Assembly (NCBI GenBank): GCA_015231825.1
Contig: JADGAV010000031.1
Span: 1 to 62,043, forward strand
Origin: SAR324 cluster bacterium
Lineage (GTDB): Bacteria; SAR324; NAC60-12
Length of the DNA stretch: 62,043 bases
Direction: 5' to 3'
The translations under genes were made by a program, and so were the position numbers. The notes beneath the pieces were generated by a model, which searched no databases, was not told where the DNA came from, and worked only from the letters and a program-made list of their open reading frames with translations. This document shows, piece by piece, positions 8,352-17,827 of this stretch. The first letter of the stretch is position 1; each line of letters opens with the position of its first letter.

Positions 8352-9227
8352 TTGAAAGCTCCAATTTTTGACTACATCAAAGCGAATTCGCTCAGCGAGG
8401 TTTTTGACCTGATGGAAAAGTGGGGAGAAGACGCGCGCATCATTGCCGGCGGGCAAAGCCTGGTTCCCGCCATGAATTTCAGATTGACGACCCCCTCTCT
8501 GTTGATTGACATCAACGGAATAGAAGAGTTAAAAGGCATCACTCACTCCCAGTCCACCCTGAACATCGGTGCCCTCACACGGCATTACGAGCTTGGGACT
8601 TCTGAAGAAGTTACTAAACACGCTCCTCTTTTGAGCAAAGCTGTTCCCCACATTGCTCATGAGGCAATCCGATCGCGAGGAACGTTTGGCGGCAGCCTCG
8701 TCCACGCCGACCCTTCAGCAGAGATTCCCGCTTGCGCCATGGTATTGGATGGTCGATTCCAGCTTCAAAGTCGTCAAGGATGCAGATCGGTGTCGGCTCG
8801 CGATTTTTTTAAAGGCTTATTTGAAACTGCAATGGAGCCTGGTGAAATTCTGGTTTCTGCAGATTTCGACGTGAATGAGGACGGGTATCAATCCGCCCTT
8901 TGTGAATTGGAACGCCGCCAGGGAGACTATGCAACAATCGGTGTTGCCGCTCGTGCGAAAACTGACTCAGGAAATCTTTTCGATCTGCGACTTGTTTATT
9001 TCGCGCTTGAGGATAAACCCATATTGGCTAACCATGCAGCAGCAATTTTAGAAGGAAGCCGAGGAGACGAAGCCGCAATTGCTGCTGCAAAAACGGAGCT
9101 GACCAAAGATCTGAATCCGATAGGAGACCTGCACACGTCTGCGAACACCAAACTCCACCTGGCAAAAGTTCTGTTAGAACGTGTCGTTAAAAATCTGCTG
9201 AAACATGCAAAGGGAACCGATGACTGA
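8352..9227 (+). CDS. Molybdenum hydroxylase FAD-binding subunit (CoxM-like)
   Basis: This 291-residue protein is the medium, FAD-binding subunit of a xanthine dehydrogenase-family enzyme. The two flavin-binding loops are IIAGGQSLVPAMNFRL and RGTFGGSLVHADPSAEIPA. The C-terminal CO-dehydrogenase flavoprotein domain follows. Translation most likely begins at a TTG, since AAGGAGA stands at the right distance and the protein starts with the family sequence (KAPIFDYIKANSLSEV). The stop codon overlaps the start of the 2Fe-2S subunit gene, so the two are translationally coupled. The gene order FAD, 2Fe-2S, Mo is the coxMSL order. Confidence 0.93.
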   Translation: MKAPIFDYIKANSLSEVFDLMEKWGEDARIIAGGQSLVPAMNFRLTTPSLLIDINGIEELKGITHSQSTLNIGALTRHYELGTSEEVTKHAPLLSKAVPHIAHEAIRSRGTFGGSLVHADPSAEIPACAMVLDGRFQLQSRQGCRSVSARDFFKGLFETAMEPGEILVSADFDVNEDGYQSALCELERRQGDYATIGVAARAKTDSGNLFDLRLVYFALEDKPILANHAAAILEGSRGDEAAIAAAKTELTKDLNPIGDLHTSANTKLHLAKVLLERVVKNLLKHAKGTDD

Positions 9228-9705
9228 GAAACTATACCCGCTCACCTTCACATTGAATGGCTCAACCATCACACGCCATGTCACATCCAGGCTTTCCCTT
9301 GCAGATTTTCTCCGTACAGAAATGAATTTGACCGGAACTCATGTCGGATGCGAACATGGAGTCTGCGGGGCCTGTACGATTCGGGTTGAAGGCCGTCTTA
9401 GCCGCAGCTGCCTGATGTTTGCCATCCAGGTGGAAGGGATGACTGTCGAAACAGTAGAAGGTCTCAATGCCAGCGGTGAACTGCATTCATTGCAAGAGGC
9501 ATTTCACGAACTCAACGCTTTGCAGTGCGGATTTTGTACCCCCGGAATCCTGATAACGGCCGCTCAATTGTTGCAGGAGACGCCCCTACCGAGCCGAAAA
9601 CAGATCCGGGATTACCTGTCTGGCAACTATTGCCGCTGCACTGGTTATCATGCCATCGTTGATGCAGTGGAACAAGCATCTCAAAAACAGGCAGAGAGGA
9701 GATAA
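9220..9705 (+). CDS. Molybdenum hydroxylase 2Fe-2S subunit (CoxS-like)
   Basis: This 161-residue protein is the small electron-transfer subunit with two [2Fe-2S] clusters. The N-terminal plant-type ferredoxin domain has GCEHGVCGACTIRVEG plus a later Cys in SRSCLMFA. The C-terminal helical domain has LQCGFCTPGILI and NYCRCTGYHAIVDAV. I chose the ATG that overlaps the upstream stop because AAAGGGAA stands just before it; an ATG 15 bases earlier is in frame but less well placed. Electrons would pass from the Mo subunit through these clusters to the FAD subunit. Confidence 0.94.
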   Translation: MTEKLYPLTFTLNGSTITRHVTSRLSLADFLRTEMNLTGTHVGCEHGVCGACTIRVEGRLSRSCLMFAIQVEGMTVETVEGLNASGELHSLQEAFHELNALQCGFCTPGILITAAQLLQETPLPSRKQIRDYLSGNYCRCTGYHAIVDAVEQASQKQAERR

Positions 9706-9709
9706 AAAT

Positions 9710-12088
9710 ATGGCCAACCAGCCTTTCAGTGTGCTCGATCGCCCCAACAGCTACATCGGTAAAAGCGTTCCGCGTCCTAATGCCCGTCGATTGCTTGAAG
9801 GTCGCGGCCGTTTTGCAGACGATCTCAATCTTCCCCGCATGCTTCACACTGCTTTTTTACGCAGTCCTTTTGCGCATGCTCGAATCATCAAAATTGATGC
9901 AGAAAAAGCAAAAGCAGCGCCGGGAGTGATTTTGATTGCAGATGGAAAAGATGTCGCTACACACTGCAAACCCTGGGAAGGCACCCTCGCCCACTTTCCG
10001 GGCATGAAATCCCCGCTTCAGTTCCCCCTGCCCCTGGAACGTGCTTGCTGGCAGGGAGAACCGGTGCTTGCCATTGCTGCAGAAAGCAGAGCCCAAGCCG
10101 AAGATGCCATTGATCTGGTCGAGATCGAATGGGAGGAATTGCCGGTGCTTGCGGACAGTGAAACAGCCCTGGATCCAGACACTCCATTGATTCACCCTGA
10201 ATTGGGAGACAATCAAACCTTCAATCTGATGCTGGAAAATGGGACGGTTGATCAAACTTTTGCTGATGCTGAGAGGATCATTGAAAAAACATTTCATTTC
10301 GGACGCCATACAGCCGTCACAGTGGAACCACGATCTCTGATTGCTGATTTTGACGACAGCGAAGGACGTTTGACCGTTTATTATTCTTCTCAATCTCCCT
10401 ACCAAATGCAGGATGTTTTTTCCCGTCACCTGAATATCACCGAGGACAAAGTCCATGTGATTTGTGAAGACATTGGCGGTTCATTCGGTATGAAGCTCCA
10501 TGTATACGGAGAAGATTTGACCACTTGTGCTTTAAGCATAATGACCGGGCGTCCCGTCAAGTTTACCGCCGATCGCTTTGAGTCTTTTGTCAGTGACATT
10601 CACCACCGGGATCACCGTGTGCATGCAAAGATGGCAGTCAGCAATCAAGGAAAAATCCAGGCAATGGAAATTGATGACCTAACAGGAATCGGTCCGTATT
10701 CTGTCTATCCGCGGACCAGTGCTGTGGAGGGAAATCAGGTCGTTCGCCTGACAGGAGGTTCCTATCAATTTACCGACTACCGGGCAAAACTGAATGTGGT
10801 TTTTCAGAATAAAAACGTGATGTGTCAATATCGGGCGGTTGGGCACCCGATTGCCTGTTCCGTGACAGAAGGTATGGTGGATTTTGCTGCAGCGGAGCTG
10901 GGTATCGACCCCGTGGAAATGCGAAGAAGAAATTTGATCAAAGATGATCAATATCCTTACACTTCCCCTACCGGATTAATTTTTGAAAAGCTTTCCCATC
11001 ATCAATCCCTGGAGAAAGTGCTTGAGATGATGGATTATGATGCCTTGCGCGCCGAACAAGCCAAATTACGCGAACAAGGTATCCACCGAGGAATTGGATT
11101 GGCAACTTTCATTGAAATTACCAATCCGGGTCCTGCTTTTTACGGTCTGGGAGGTGCCCGCATTTCAGCCCAGGACGGCTGCATGATGAAACTGGAACCC
11201 TCCGGAAAAATTTTCTGCTCAGTCAGTGTCACCGAACAGGGACAGGGGACCGAAACGGTGATGGCCCAGATCGCGGCATCTGAATTAGGAATGCCCCTGG
11301 ATGATGTGAGGATGTTAACAGGAGATACTGAAAAAACGCCTTATGGAGGTGCGACATGGGGTTCGCGTGGAGTCGGAATTGGAGGAGAGGCGGTTTTGCG
11401 GGCTGCTCGCGCTCTGCGAAACAATCTGCTTGAAGTCGCCGGTGCCGTCTTGCAATGCTCAGCGGATCAGCTGGATATTCAAAACAGTCAGGTGATCGAT
11501 AAAAACACCGGCACAGAACGACTCTCGGTTGCGGAAATAGGAAGGATCGCTTATTTCCGATCCGATACCCTGCCACAGGATTTTCACCCTCAGCTTACAG
11601 TGGCCCGGCACTATGTTCCTCAGGGTCCCCCGTTCGCTTTCACAAACGGCATACAGGCATCTTATCTGGAGTTGGATCAGGAAACTGGTTTTTTCAAACT
11701 GTTGAAGCACTGGGCTGTTGAAGATTGCGGCACCCAGATCAACCCGCGTCTGGTAGAGGAACAAATTCGAGGAGGAGTGGTACAGGGTTTGGGCGCAGCA
11801 CTTTATGAAGAGTGTTTGTACGATGAGCAGGGGCAGTTCCTCAATCCGACACTGGCCGATTACCTGGTTCCAATGGCAGCAGAAATTCCAGATATTCAAG
11901 TGGGTCATGTTGTCACACCGACGGCATATTCCGAACTCGGAGCCAAAGGGGCCGGAGAAGCAGGAACTGCCGGTGCAGCTGCCGCTGTCATGAATGCTCT
12001 CAATGATGCGCTGCGGCCTTTCAAGACCGAGCTAACGAGAATGCCGTTCACGCCCGAACGGATTCTCAGGGCATTGGGGAAAGTATAA
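9710..12088 (+). CDS. Molybdenum hydroxylase Mo-cofactor subunit (xanthine dehydrogenase family)
   Basis: This 792-residue large subunit binds the molybdopterin cofactor. Visible landmarks are the N-terminal RRLLEGRGRFADDLNLPRML, the GGSFGMK loop, the substrate-side CQYRAVGHP loop, EQGQGTETVMAQI and the GAKGAGEAGTAGAAAA segment, which carries the catalytic Glu. The active-site loop is neither the AYXCSFR of form I CO dehydrogenase nor the AYRGAGR of form II. The enzyme should therefore be read as an aldehyde, N-heterocycle or other hydroxylase and not as a true CO dehydrogenase. The ATG used has GAGAGGAGATAAAA before it and lies four bases after the 2Fe-2S gene. No MoCo insertion chaperone is nearby. 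Confidence 0.93.
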   Translation: MANQPFSVLDRPNSYIGKSVPRPNARRLLEGRGRFADDLNLPRMLHTAFLRSPFAHARIIKIDAEKAKAAPGVILIADGKDVATHCKPWEGTLAHFPGMKSPLQFPLPLERACWQGEPVLAIAAESRAQAEDAIDLVEIEWEELPVLADSETALDPDTPLIHPELGDNQTFNLMLENGTVDQTFADAERIIEKTFHFGRHTAVTVEPRSLIADFDDSEGRLTVYYSSQSPYQMQDVFSRHLNITEDKVHVICEDIGGSFGMKLHVYGEDLTTCALSIMTGRPVKFTADRFESFVSDIHHRDHRVHAKMAVSNQGKIQAMEIDDLTGIGPYSVYPRTSAVEGNQVVRLTGGSYQFTDYRAKLNVVFQNKNVMCQYRAVGHPIACSVTEGMVDFAAAELGIDPVEMRRRNLIKDDQYPYTSPTGLIFEKLSHHQSLEKVLEMMDYDALRAEQAKLREQGIHRGIGLATFIEITNPGPAFYGLGGARISAQDGCMMKLEPSGKIFCSVSVTEQGQGTETVMAQIAASELGMPLDDVRMLTGDTEKTPYGGATWGSRGVGIGGEAVLRAARALRNNLLEVAGAVLQCSADQLDIQNSQVIDKNTGTERLSVAEIGRIAYFRSDTLPQDFHPQLTVARHYVPQGPPFAFTNGIQASYLELDQETGFFKLLKHWAVEDCGTQINPRLVEEQIRGGVVQGLGAALYEECLYDEQGQFLNPTLADYLVPMAAEIPDIQVGHVVTPTAYSELGAKGAGEAGTAGAAAAVMNALNDALRPFKTELTRMPFTPERILRALGKV

Positions 12089-12308
12089 AATGGAATGGCT
12101 TCAATGTGCTCCGAAACCAGTTCCCTGAAGCGAAAATATAAAAATGCTCTGCACATCCCTGTGATCTTCTTCTTTTTCCTTTTTTCGGAAACAAGGAAAA
12201 TTTTCTTCAGATCTTCGCCAACTGCAATCAATGCCTGCAGTGAGCAGGGTTGTTACTCCCATTTTTCGCCATTCCTGGACAACCGTAGTCAGTATAGATG
12301 GAAATTTT

Positions 12309-13019
12309 ATGATTGACCTTTATTTTTGGCCCACTCCCAATGGATGGAAAATCACCATCATGCTGGAAGAGCTGGGATTACCCTATCAATTGATCCCGGT
12401 AAATATCGGGCAAGGTGATCAATTTAAATCAGAATTTTTAAAAATCAGTCCCAACAACAGGATGCCTGCCATCGTCGATCATGATGCCACTGGAGGACCC
12501 ATCTCGGTTTTTGAATCCGGAGCAATACTGATGTACCTGGCAGAAAAAACAGGAAAATTCATGCCATCCGACCTCAAGAATCGCTACGAAGTGATCCAGT
12601 GGGTTTTTTGGCAAGTCGGCAATTTGGGCCCCATGGCAGGACAGCTGAGCCATTTTGTCAACTATGCTCCTGAGAATAATCCCTATTCTCTGGAACGTTA
12701 TCGAAACGAGTACAACCGCCTGTTTGGAGTGATGGAACGGCAATTGGAAAATCAGGAGTTTTTAGTTGGCAGTTATTCGATTGCAGATATGGCCTCCTTT
12801 CCCTGGATTGTTCCTTATAAACGATTTGAACAAGGATTTGATGATTTTCCCCGTCTCCGTCTCTGGTTCGATACTATGAAAAGGAGACCTGCCGTAAAAA
12901 AAGGCGTGGACACCGGCAAGGAATTGCGGGAATTGGACAAAAACAGAGACGATAAGTCTCATGAATTGCTGTTTCGCCAGACAGCCCGTTCTGTCACCGA
13001 AGCCGTAAAAAAAAGCTGA
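12309..13019 (+). CDS. Glutathione S-transferase, nu-class/YfcG-like
   Basis: This 236-residue protein is a GST of the YfcG/YghU (nu-class) type. It begins with IDLYFWPTPNGWKITIMLEE, where the Thr-Pro-Asn of the active site can be seen, and has SPNNRMPAIVDHD (cis-Pro) and SVFESGAILMYLAEKTG for glutathione binding. The all-alpha C-terminal domain follows. Family members often reduce disulfides with glutathione. An upstream in-frame ATG would add 26 residues unlike the family, so the internal ATG is used. It follows the molybdenum hydroxylase after 220 bases, so a separate promoter is possible. The ChaC-like gene further on also bears on glutathione. Confidence 0.9.
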   Translation: MIDLYFWPTPNGWKITIMLEELGLPYQLIPVNIGQGDQFKSEFLKISPNNRMPAIVDHDATGGPISVFESGAILMYLAEKTGKFMPSDLKNRYEVIQWVFWQVGNLGPMAGQLSHFVNYAPENNPYSLERYRNEYNRLFGVMERQLENQEFLVGSYSIADMASFPWIVPYKRFEQGFDDFPRLRLWFDTMKRRPAVKKGVDTGKELRELDKNRDDKSHELLFRQTARSVTEAVKKS

Positions 13020-13336
13020 GGCAGAATTCCAGAATAATTCCATTTTCTGAAAACCGAACCCTCCTTCGAAAATCCTCAGTTCCTTCATACAGACAATGGA
13101 TTTGCCTCCCGGCAAACTCTTCTCTACTGAAATTCAATAAAAGATAGATACCAATTCCAGATTTGTAAATCCTGGCATTATTCCTGCGATATCTTTTCAC
13201 CACCGCTTTTCACGGATGCTTCATTCACAACCTGTTTTACGCTACGGGTGCGGGTAAATAAGACTTGCCAATTGCAGGCAAAGTGAGAACATCTTAACAA
13301 AAGGAAGATTCCTTCAATTTCCAAATTTGGGACGGG
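13020..13336. other. Intergenic stretch, probable promoter of the vWA locus
   Basis: These 317 bases show no coding frame with family similarity, no tRNA and no T-run hairpin. As the only long gap before the three-gene vWA/coiled-coil locus, they should contain its promoter. I cannot assign boxes reliably. Confidence 0.4.
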
Positions 13337-15922
13337 ATGGTTATGAAAAAATCCTTTTTTCAATTTTTACTGATCGGAATCGGGTGCTTTTTGTATTGGC
13401 AGGAATGCTCGGCCAACCCCACAATTATCATCAGCAGCGAAGTTCAGCCCGTTCGCGAATTGCCTGGCGGACATCTCATTGGAGAAGCTTTTCAGGGGCA
13501 GCAATTCGAAGTCTTAAAGCATGACAATGACTGGCTCAAGATCCCTTTTCGCGCCATTTTGCGGGGATGGGTACGTGAAGAATATATTGCAGCAGATTCC
13601 CAACAAGAATTGGGTCATTCCCCATGGAAAAAAGGCACGGCTGCCGTTGTTTCGGCCGACATTCTGAAGGTTCGAGAATCCCCGTCTGCACGCCAAATAT
13701 CCCGCGTTTATCGTGGACAAGCACTTGAAGTTCTGAAATCCCAGGATGGCTGGGTGCACATACAATATCACATCAATCAAGGGGGCTGGGTTCATAAAAA
13801 TTTTGTAAACTACGAAGGAGAGCAATCCTCTTCTGAGAAAATGACACCCGGCCTCTCAGCTATTGAATCCGACTCTTCAGAATCGAAAAGCACCCTAACA
13901 GCCGGTCCCATCACGGAGAAAGGGATTCCGGAACTGCTCATTTTGTTTGACCAGTCTGGTTCGATGCGACGCCATATTTCTGAACAGTCTTTCAAAATTT
14001 GGATTTCCTCCATTGGCCGTTTTTTTGAATTCCCCTTCAAAATTAGTCTGGTTGGTTTTGACTATGAACTCCACAGACTATCGACCAACATTATTCGAAG
14101 TGAGAACGACCTGTCTTCATTCTCAGAGACACTTCAGCAAATCGATTTGAACGGTTTGGCAACCGACCTGGAGGTTCCATTGCGTGCCATCAATCAGAGA
14201 GGAGATGAAGATCTTCTGAAAGCAGTACTGATTGTCACAGACGGTGAGCCGGAGGTGTGGGACCAGAAAACGGGTTTTATCAATCCCTACCTTTTCCTGG
14301 ATGATCGATATGGGGATCTTTCATCCCGATACCAGCATCTGAAAGAATTCGGATTGTCTCCGCAGGATCTCTATGAAAGTTTAGGAACGGGCTTTCAGCA
14401 GAGGAATCTGAAAATCATTGAGGGATTGCTTCCCCTTTTGTCCGGAAAAGCCAGAAAGAAAATTATTATCTGGGACACCTCAGCCGATTCAGATATTCTG
14501 GAGCGATGGGCTGAATTGATCGATGCGGTTTATATTCCACTTAAGATTTCCAACACAGGATCCTCGGTCAACGAGTCATGGGACCGCTTGAAAAACAGTC
14601 TCACAGTTCATATTCCAGAAAAAGCGAAATCACAGGAAGCGACGTTAGCTGAGCTTGAAACAAAAAAGTCAGATGCAGTTGAAACTCCTTCGGCGGAGAA
14701 AAAGCCAGTTGTGGAAAGCCCTTCTGCGGAGAAAAAGCCAGTTGTGGAAAGCCCTTCTGCGGAAGTGCCGACAGAGAAAAAACCAGTTGTGGAAACTCCT
14801 TTGCCGAAACCAGTAGTTGAAGAAACACCCGAGATCAAAAATTCACCTGTTCTCATTGTCAATAAGCCAGAAGCTGAAATACCTTTACCTGAATCAACAT
14901 TTGAGATCACTCCTCCGATTTCAACATCAACAGAAGCATCTCGGGAAAAGCCGGAAGTCGCGGAAAAACCAGTGCCGCAACCGATCTTCAAAAATACAAG
15001 CGAACCTTTAAAAACAGAGGCACCCACACCTGAAAAAACACTCTATGAAAACGAGGTCGTGGTCGATGCAGGGCTGAACACCAATTCAGGCAACGAAAAC
15101 ACTGCAACAGAGAGTCTGGTGCAAAAGGAACCGGAAACTGAAAGCCCAGCACCAGAAACGAAAACCGAAGCATTGCTCAAGCCCGAAATTGTTTTAGACA
15201 TAACTCAATCCACATTACCGGAGGAAACAGTCGCCCCCCCCCCTCCAACGTCATCAGAAGAATCTCAGAAAGAAACAAAGAGCTCGGCTGATGCCCGAAT
15301 TGTAAAAGTTTCAAAAAATGAAAACACAGCGGACGGATGGTCCGGCTATTCCATAGGAATCATCCTGCTGTCAGGGCTCGTCATTTACCTGATTGGACGT
15401 TATTTCAAACGGAGCGGAAAATCCAAAACCGAAAGTCCTGTCAAAACGGAAGAACTTCCGGTTGACACCTCGCAAGACACCAATTTACCTGATAGAAAGG
15501 AAATATTTACATACATAGACAATCGGGTCGAATCGGCGGAAGAGGAAACGGAAGACTACGTTCGCGCCTTAATGAAGCGCGCATCAACGAGCCTGAAAAT
15601 GGACAAGCGACTTTCAGTACGGATCAATGTCCCCGAAGGATCAATTATCGTCAATTGGATTGATCAGAAAGGAGAAAGAAAATCAGCTGGGGCGGTTAAT
15701 ATTTCAATGCATGGCATCATGCTCGACACCAATTCTTGTGATGCCGAAACGATAAATAGCATCGAAATACCAGACAAAGGAATTTCTATTGAAGTGGTCC
15801 GGTCCGAAGTGTCCCAAAGGGATAACAACAATTGTGTTGTTCATCTACTCGAATTCAAACGAAAAACAGAAGATCAAATGCTGTGGATAGAAACCCAATC
15901 TAGCATCAACGTGGAGAACTAA
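13337..15922 (+). CDS. SH3b-SH3b-vWA-TM-PilZ protein, putative c-di-GMP-linked envelope protein
   Basis: This 861-residue protein has a clear multi-domain layout. Residues 5-26 are a signal peptide or anchor. Two bacterial SH3-like domains follow at about 29-86 and 101-159. A von Willebrand A domain spans about 196-405, with an intact MIDAS: D205-Q-S-G-S209, T276 and D302 (IVTDGEP). Residues 430-660 are a Pro/Glu/Lys-rich spacer with tandem repeats, and a membrane helix lies at about 669-690. The C-terminal 750-861 contain a PilZ-like domain with both c-di-GMP motifs, RLSVR (758-762) and NISMHG (788-793). The likely topology is SH3b and vWA in the periplasm and PilZ in the cytoplasm. The start could also be the ATG six bases in. 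The next gene begins right at its stop. I know no characterised protein with this order; the function is inferred only from domains. Confidence 0.85.
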   Translation: MVMKKSFFQFLLIGIGCFLYWQECSANPTIIISSEVQPVRELPGGHLIGEAFQGQQFEVLKHDNDWLKIPFRAILRGWVREEYIAADSQQELGHSPWKKGTAAVVSADILKVRESPSARQISRVYRGQALEVLKSQDGWVHIQYHINQGGWVHKNFVNYEGEQSSSEKMTPGLSAIESDSSESKSTLTAGPITEKGIPELLILFDQSGSMRRHISEQSFKIWISSIGRFFEFPFKISLVGFDYELHRLSTNIIRSENDLSSFSETLQQIDLNGLATDLEVPLRAINQRGDEDLLKAVLIVTDGEPEVWDQKTGFINPYLFLDDRYGDLSSRYQHLKEFGLSPQDLYESLGTGFQQRNLKIIEGLLPLLSGKARKKIIIWDTSADSDILERWAELIDAVYIPLKISNTGSSVNESWDRLKNSLTVHIPEKAKSQEATLAELETKKSDAVETPSAEKKPVVESPSAEKKPVVESPSAEVPTEKKPVVETPLPKPVVEETPEIKNSPVLIVNKPEAEIPLPESTFEITPPISTSTEASREKPEVAEKPVPQPIFKNTSEPLKTEAPTPEKTLYENEVVVDAGLNTNSGNENTATESLVQKEPETESPAPETKTEALLKPEIVLDITQSTLPEETVAPPPPTSSEESQKETKSSADARIVKVSKNENTADGWSGYSIGIILLSGLVIYLIGRYFKRSGKSKTESPVKTEELPVDTSQDTNLPDRKEIFTYIDNRVESAEEETEDYVRALMKRASTSLKMDKRLSVRINVPEGSIIVNWIDQKGERKSAGAVNISMHGIMLDTNSCDAETINSIEIPDKGISIEVVRSEVSQRDNNNCVVHLLEFKRKTEDQMLWIETQSSINVEN
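14693..14758 (+). repeat. Two perfect 33-bp tandem copies in the vWA-protein spacer
   Basis: Two identical 33-base units in a row encode AEKKPVVESPS twice. A third, related copy follows (EKKPVVETP) after a short insertion. The repeat lies in the Pro-rich spacer, so its copy number would set the reach of the periplasmic domains. Perfect identity at DNA level indicates recent slippage or recombination. Confidence 0.9.
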
Positions 15923-17827
15923 ATGGAGCGATCTAAAACCGACGCTGAATCGAGAAGGCGCCCTGTTGAGGATCGCTCGGAAAAAGAAAGCACTTCTGCC
16001 AACAAGAACAAAATAAAGGTAGAAATCACCAATGGATCGAGGTTAATTATGAACCTTTTAAATCTGTATCAAAAACTCATGTCAGCCAGCAGTAGTGAAA
16101 TCTCCAGAGAAAAAACAAGGGACGATTCAATTGAAAAATTCGAAACTGATGAAAAAGTAATCATGGAAAATGAGGGATTGTCTGGAAGTCAAAAAAGATA
16201 CGTTGTCCCTTTCTCGAATGAAGCATCTCAATTGTTTTTAAAGGAAAATGATCTGCGAATGGAACTGATGGGTCTTGAAGATGAAATAATGGAGATTCAC
16301 GAGGCAATCAGCAGCCGACTTGACAATGAGATCGCAATAGAACGGTTCAAAGTATTGTCTGAGATTGAAACTTGGGCTTCCGCTGAAAAACAAAGAAAAC
16401 ATGAGGAAATCGAAGAGGAAATGCACCTGCAAAGGAATTCGGCCCAGGAAGAAGTCAGACAGTGGATTCAAAAAGAAAAAGAACGTTTGCAGCAGCAGAT
16501 CGAAAATGAACTGAGGCAAAAATTCAATGAGATTTATTCCGAACAGACACGTGAAGCAGAAAAATCCGTCGCCCGCTTGGAATCGACTCTTTCCGCTCTG
16601 ATCTTTAAAAAGGAAAATCAGGAGAATGAGATCAGAAATCTCGAGGAAAGATACGCAAGAATTCGTGAGGTGCAGTCATTGGAACTTGAAGCGGAAATCA
16701 ATGCAAAACGCAAAGACGCTGTGGAAGAAATCGAATCCTGGCTGAAACAGGAAAAAGAAAGGCAGTTCAATACCATTGAAAATGAAGCTTCGACTCAAAG
16801 AAAAAAGGTTGAAGAAGAAAACACCCAATGGGTTTTTCGGGAAAAAGAGCGTCTGCAAGCCCAAATAACCGAGGAACTCTCCGAAAAACGCACTGCTGCC
16901 AGAGCAGAAATAGAAAGCTGGACTGCTGCTGAAAAGGAAAAGCTGCGCAGTCAATTCAAAAAAGATCAGGAGATTGAAACCGCGTACCTGGAAGAACACC
17001 TGGCAAAAACCCGTGAAAAAGGGTTGGCCGAAATTGAGGCGGACATTTCAGAAAGACGGACTGCAGCTGAAGCAGAATTCGACCAGTGGTCTTCAGAGGT
17101 AAAAGAAAAAAAGAACTCTACTCTAGAAAATGATGTTTCCGATCTCAAAAACAAAGTAGAAAAAGAAAGTTCCCAATGGGCGCAGGAAGAAAGAGAACGC
17201 CTGCAAAAAGAGATCGAAACTGAAATTGGCGAAAAACGTGCCGAAGCAGAAAAAGAATTCGAGCGTTGGAGCCAACTGGAAAAGGAAAAAATAAAAGAGA
17301 AGGCCTCTAAAGATCAAGAAATTGAAACTGCTTATCTTGAAGAACATGTTCAAAAAGCTCGAGTGAGCCGTCTTGAGGAAATTGACGAAGAGGTCAATGA
17401 AAAACGAAAGGCTGTTGCTGCTGAAATTGAATCCTGGGCCGCATCAGAAAAAGAAAAAATGCAACTCAAATTGGATGACGAAACTCTCGTCCAGATGCAA
17501 ATTGCTGAAGAGGAAGCTTCAGCCTGGGCGAAGAACGAGAAAGAACGCCTGCAGCAGGAGCTGGAAAATGAAATCGAAGAAAAACGAACGGGGGCTGTGA
17601 AAGAAATCGAAACCTGGTCCTCCACTGAAAAGGAAAAACTGAGCGGCCAGTATGAAAAGTATTATCTTGAAGAACTGCTCAAACTCAAGGATGAATTGTA
17701 CACGAAAATGGACGAGGAACTCAGCAATATTAAAACCTTGTTTGCCGACTTTTCTAATGAAGAAAAAAAACAGGCGAAAGAAGACATCAAGCGCTTCATC
17801 ATGAAAAAACTAACAGCGAGTCCTTAA
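15923..17827 (+). CDS. Long coiled-coil protein with Trp-marked superrepeats
   Basis: This 634-residue protein has no signal peptide or membrane segment and is very rich in Glu, Lys, Gln and Arg. From about residue 105 to the end it should be almost continuous coiled coil. Tryptophans fall exactly 30 residues apart in groups of three: W273/303/333, W389/419/449 and W505/535/565. The groups repeat every 116 residues, separated by a conserved link with KDQEIETAYLEEH. A degenerate pair, W151/181, comes earlier. Each Trp sits in an EIESWxxxEKEKL-like motif. The gene starts directly after the stop of the vWA-PilZ gene, with GGAG eight bases before its ATG, so the two are surely co-translated. It probably forms a rod or scaffold on the cytoplasmic side near the PilZ domain; that role is inference. 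Confidence 0.85.
   Translation: MERSKTDAESRRRPVEDRSEKESTSANKNKIKVEITNGSRLIMNLLNLYQKLMSASSSEISREKTRDDSIEKFETDEKVIMENEGLSGSQKRYVVPFSNEASQLFLKENDLRMELMGLEDEIMEIHEAISSRLDNEIAIERFKVLSEIETWASAEKQRKHEEIEEEMHLQRNSAQEEVRQWIQKEKERLQQQIENELRQKFNEIYSEQTREAEKSVARLESTLSALIFKKENQENEIRNLEERYARIREVQSLELEAEINAKRKDAVEEIESWLKQEKERQFNTIENEASTQRKKVEEENTQWVFREKERLQAQITEELSEKRTAARAEIESWTAAEKEKLRSQFKKDQEIETAYLEEHLAKTREKGLAEIEADISERRTAAEAEFDQWSSEVKEKKNSTLENDVSDLKNKVEKESSQWAQEERERLQKEIETEIGEKRAEAEKEFERWSQLEKEKIKEKASKDQEIETAYLEEHVQKARVSRLEEIDEEVNEKRKAVAAEIESWAASEKEKMQLKLDDETLVQMQIAEEEASAWAKNEKERLQQELENEIEEKRTGAVKEIETWSSTEKEKLSGQYEKYYLEELLKLKDELYTKMDEELSNIKTLFADFSNEEKKQAKEDIKRFIMKKLTASP

Noticed and set aside
8352..12088. 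True aerobic CO dehydrogenase (coxMSL)
   Set aside because: The large subunit lacks the form I and form II active-site loop motifs, and cox accessory genes are absent.
16238..17353. Phe/Leu-rich minus-strand reading frames inside the coiled-coil gene
   Set aside because: They are the reverse complement of Glu/Lys-rich codons (GAA, AAA) and have no start context or family similarity.
15923..17827. Repeated DNA of the coiled-coil gene as a CRISPR-like array
   Set aside because: The repeats are diverged, in frame and coding; there are no constant repeats with unique spacers and no cas genes.
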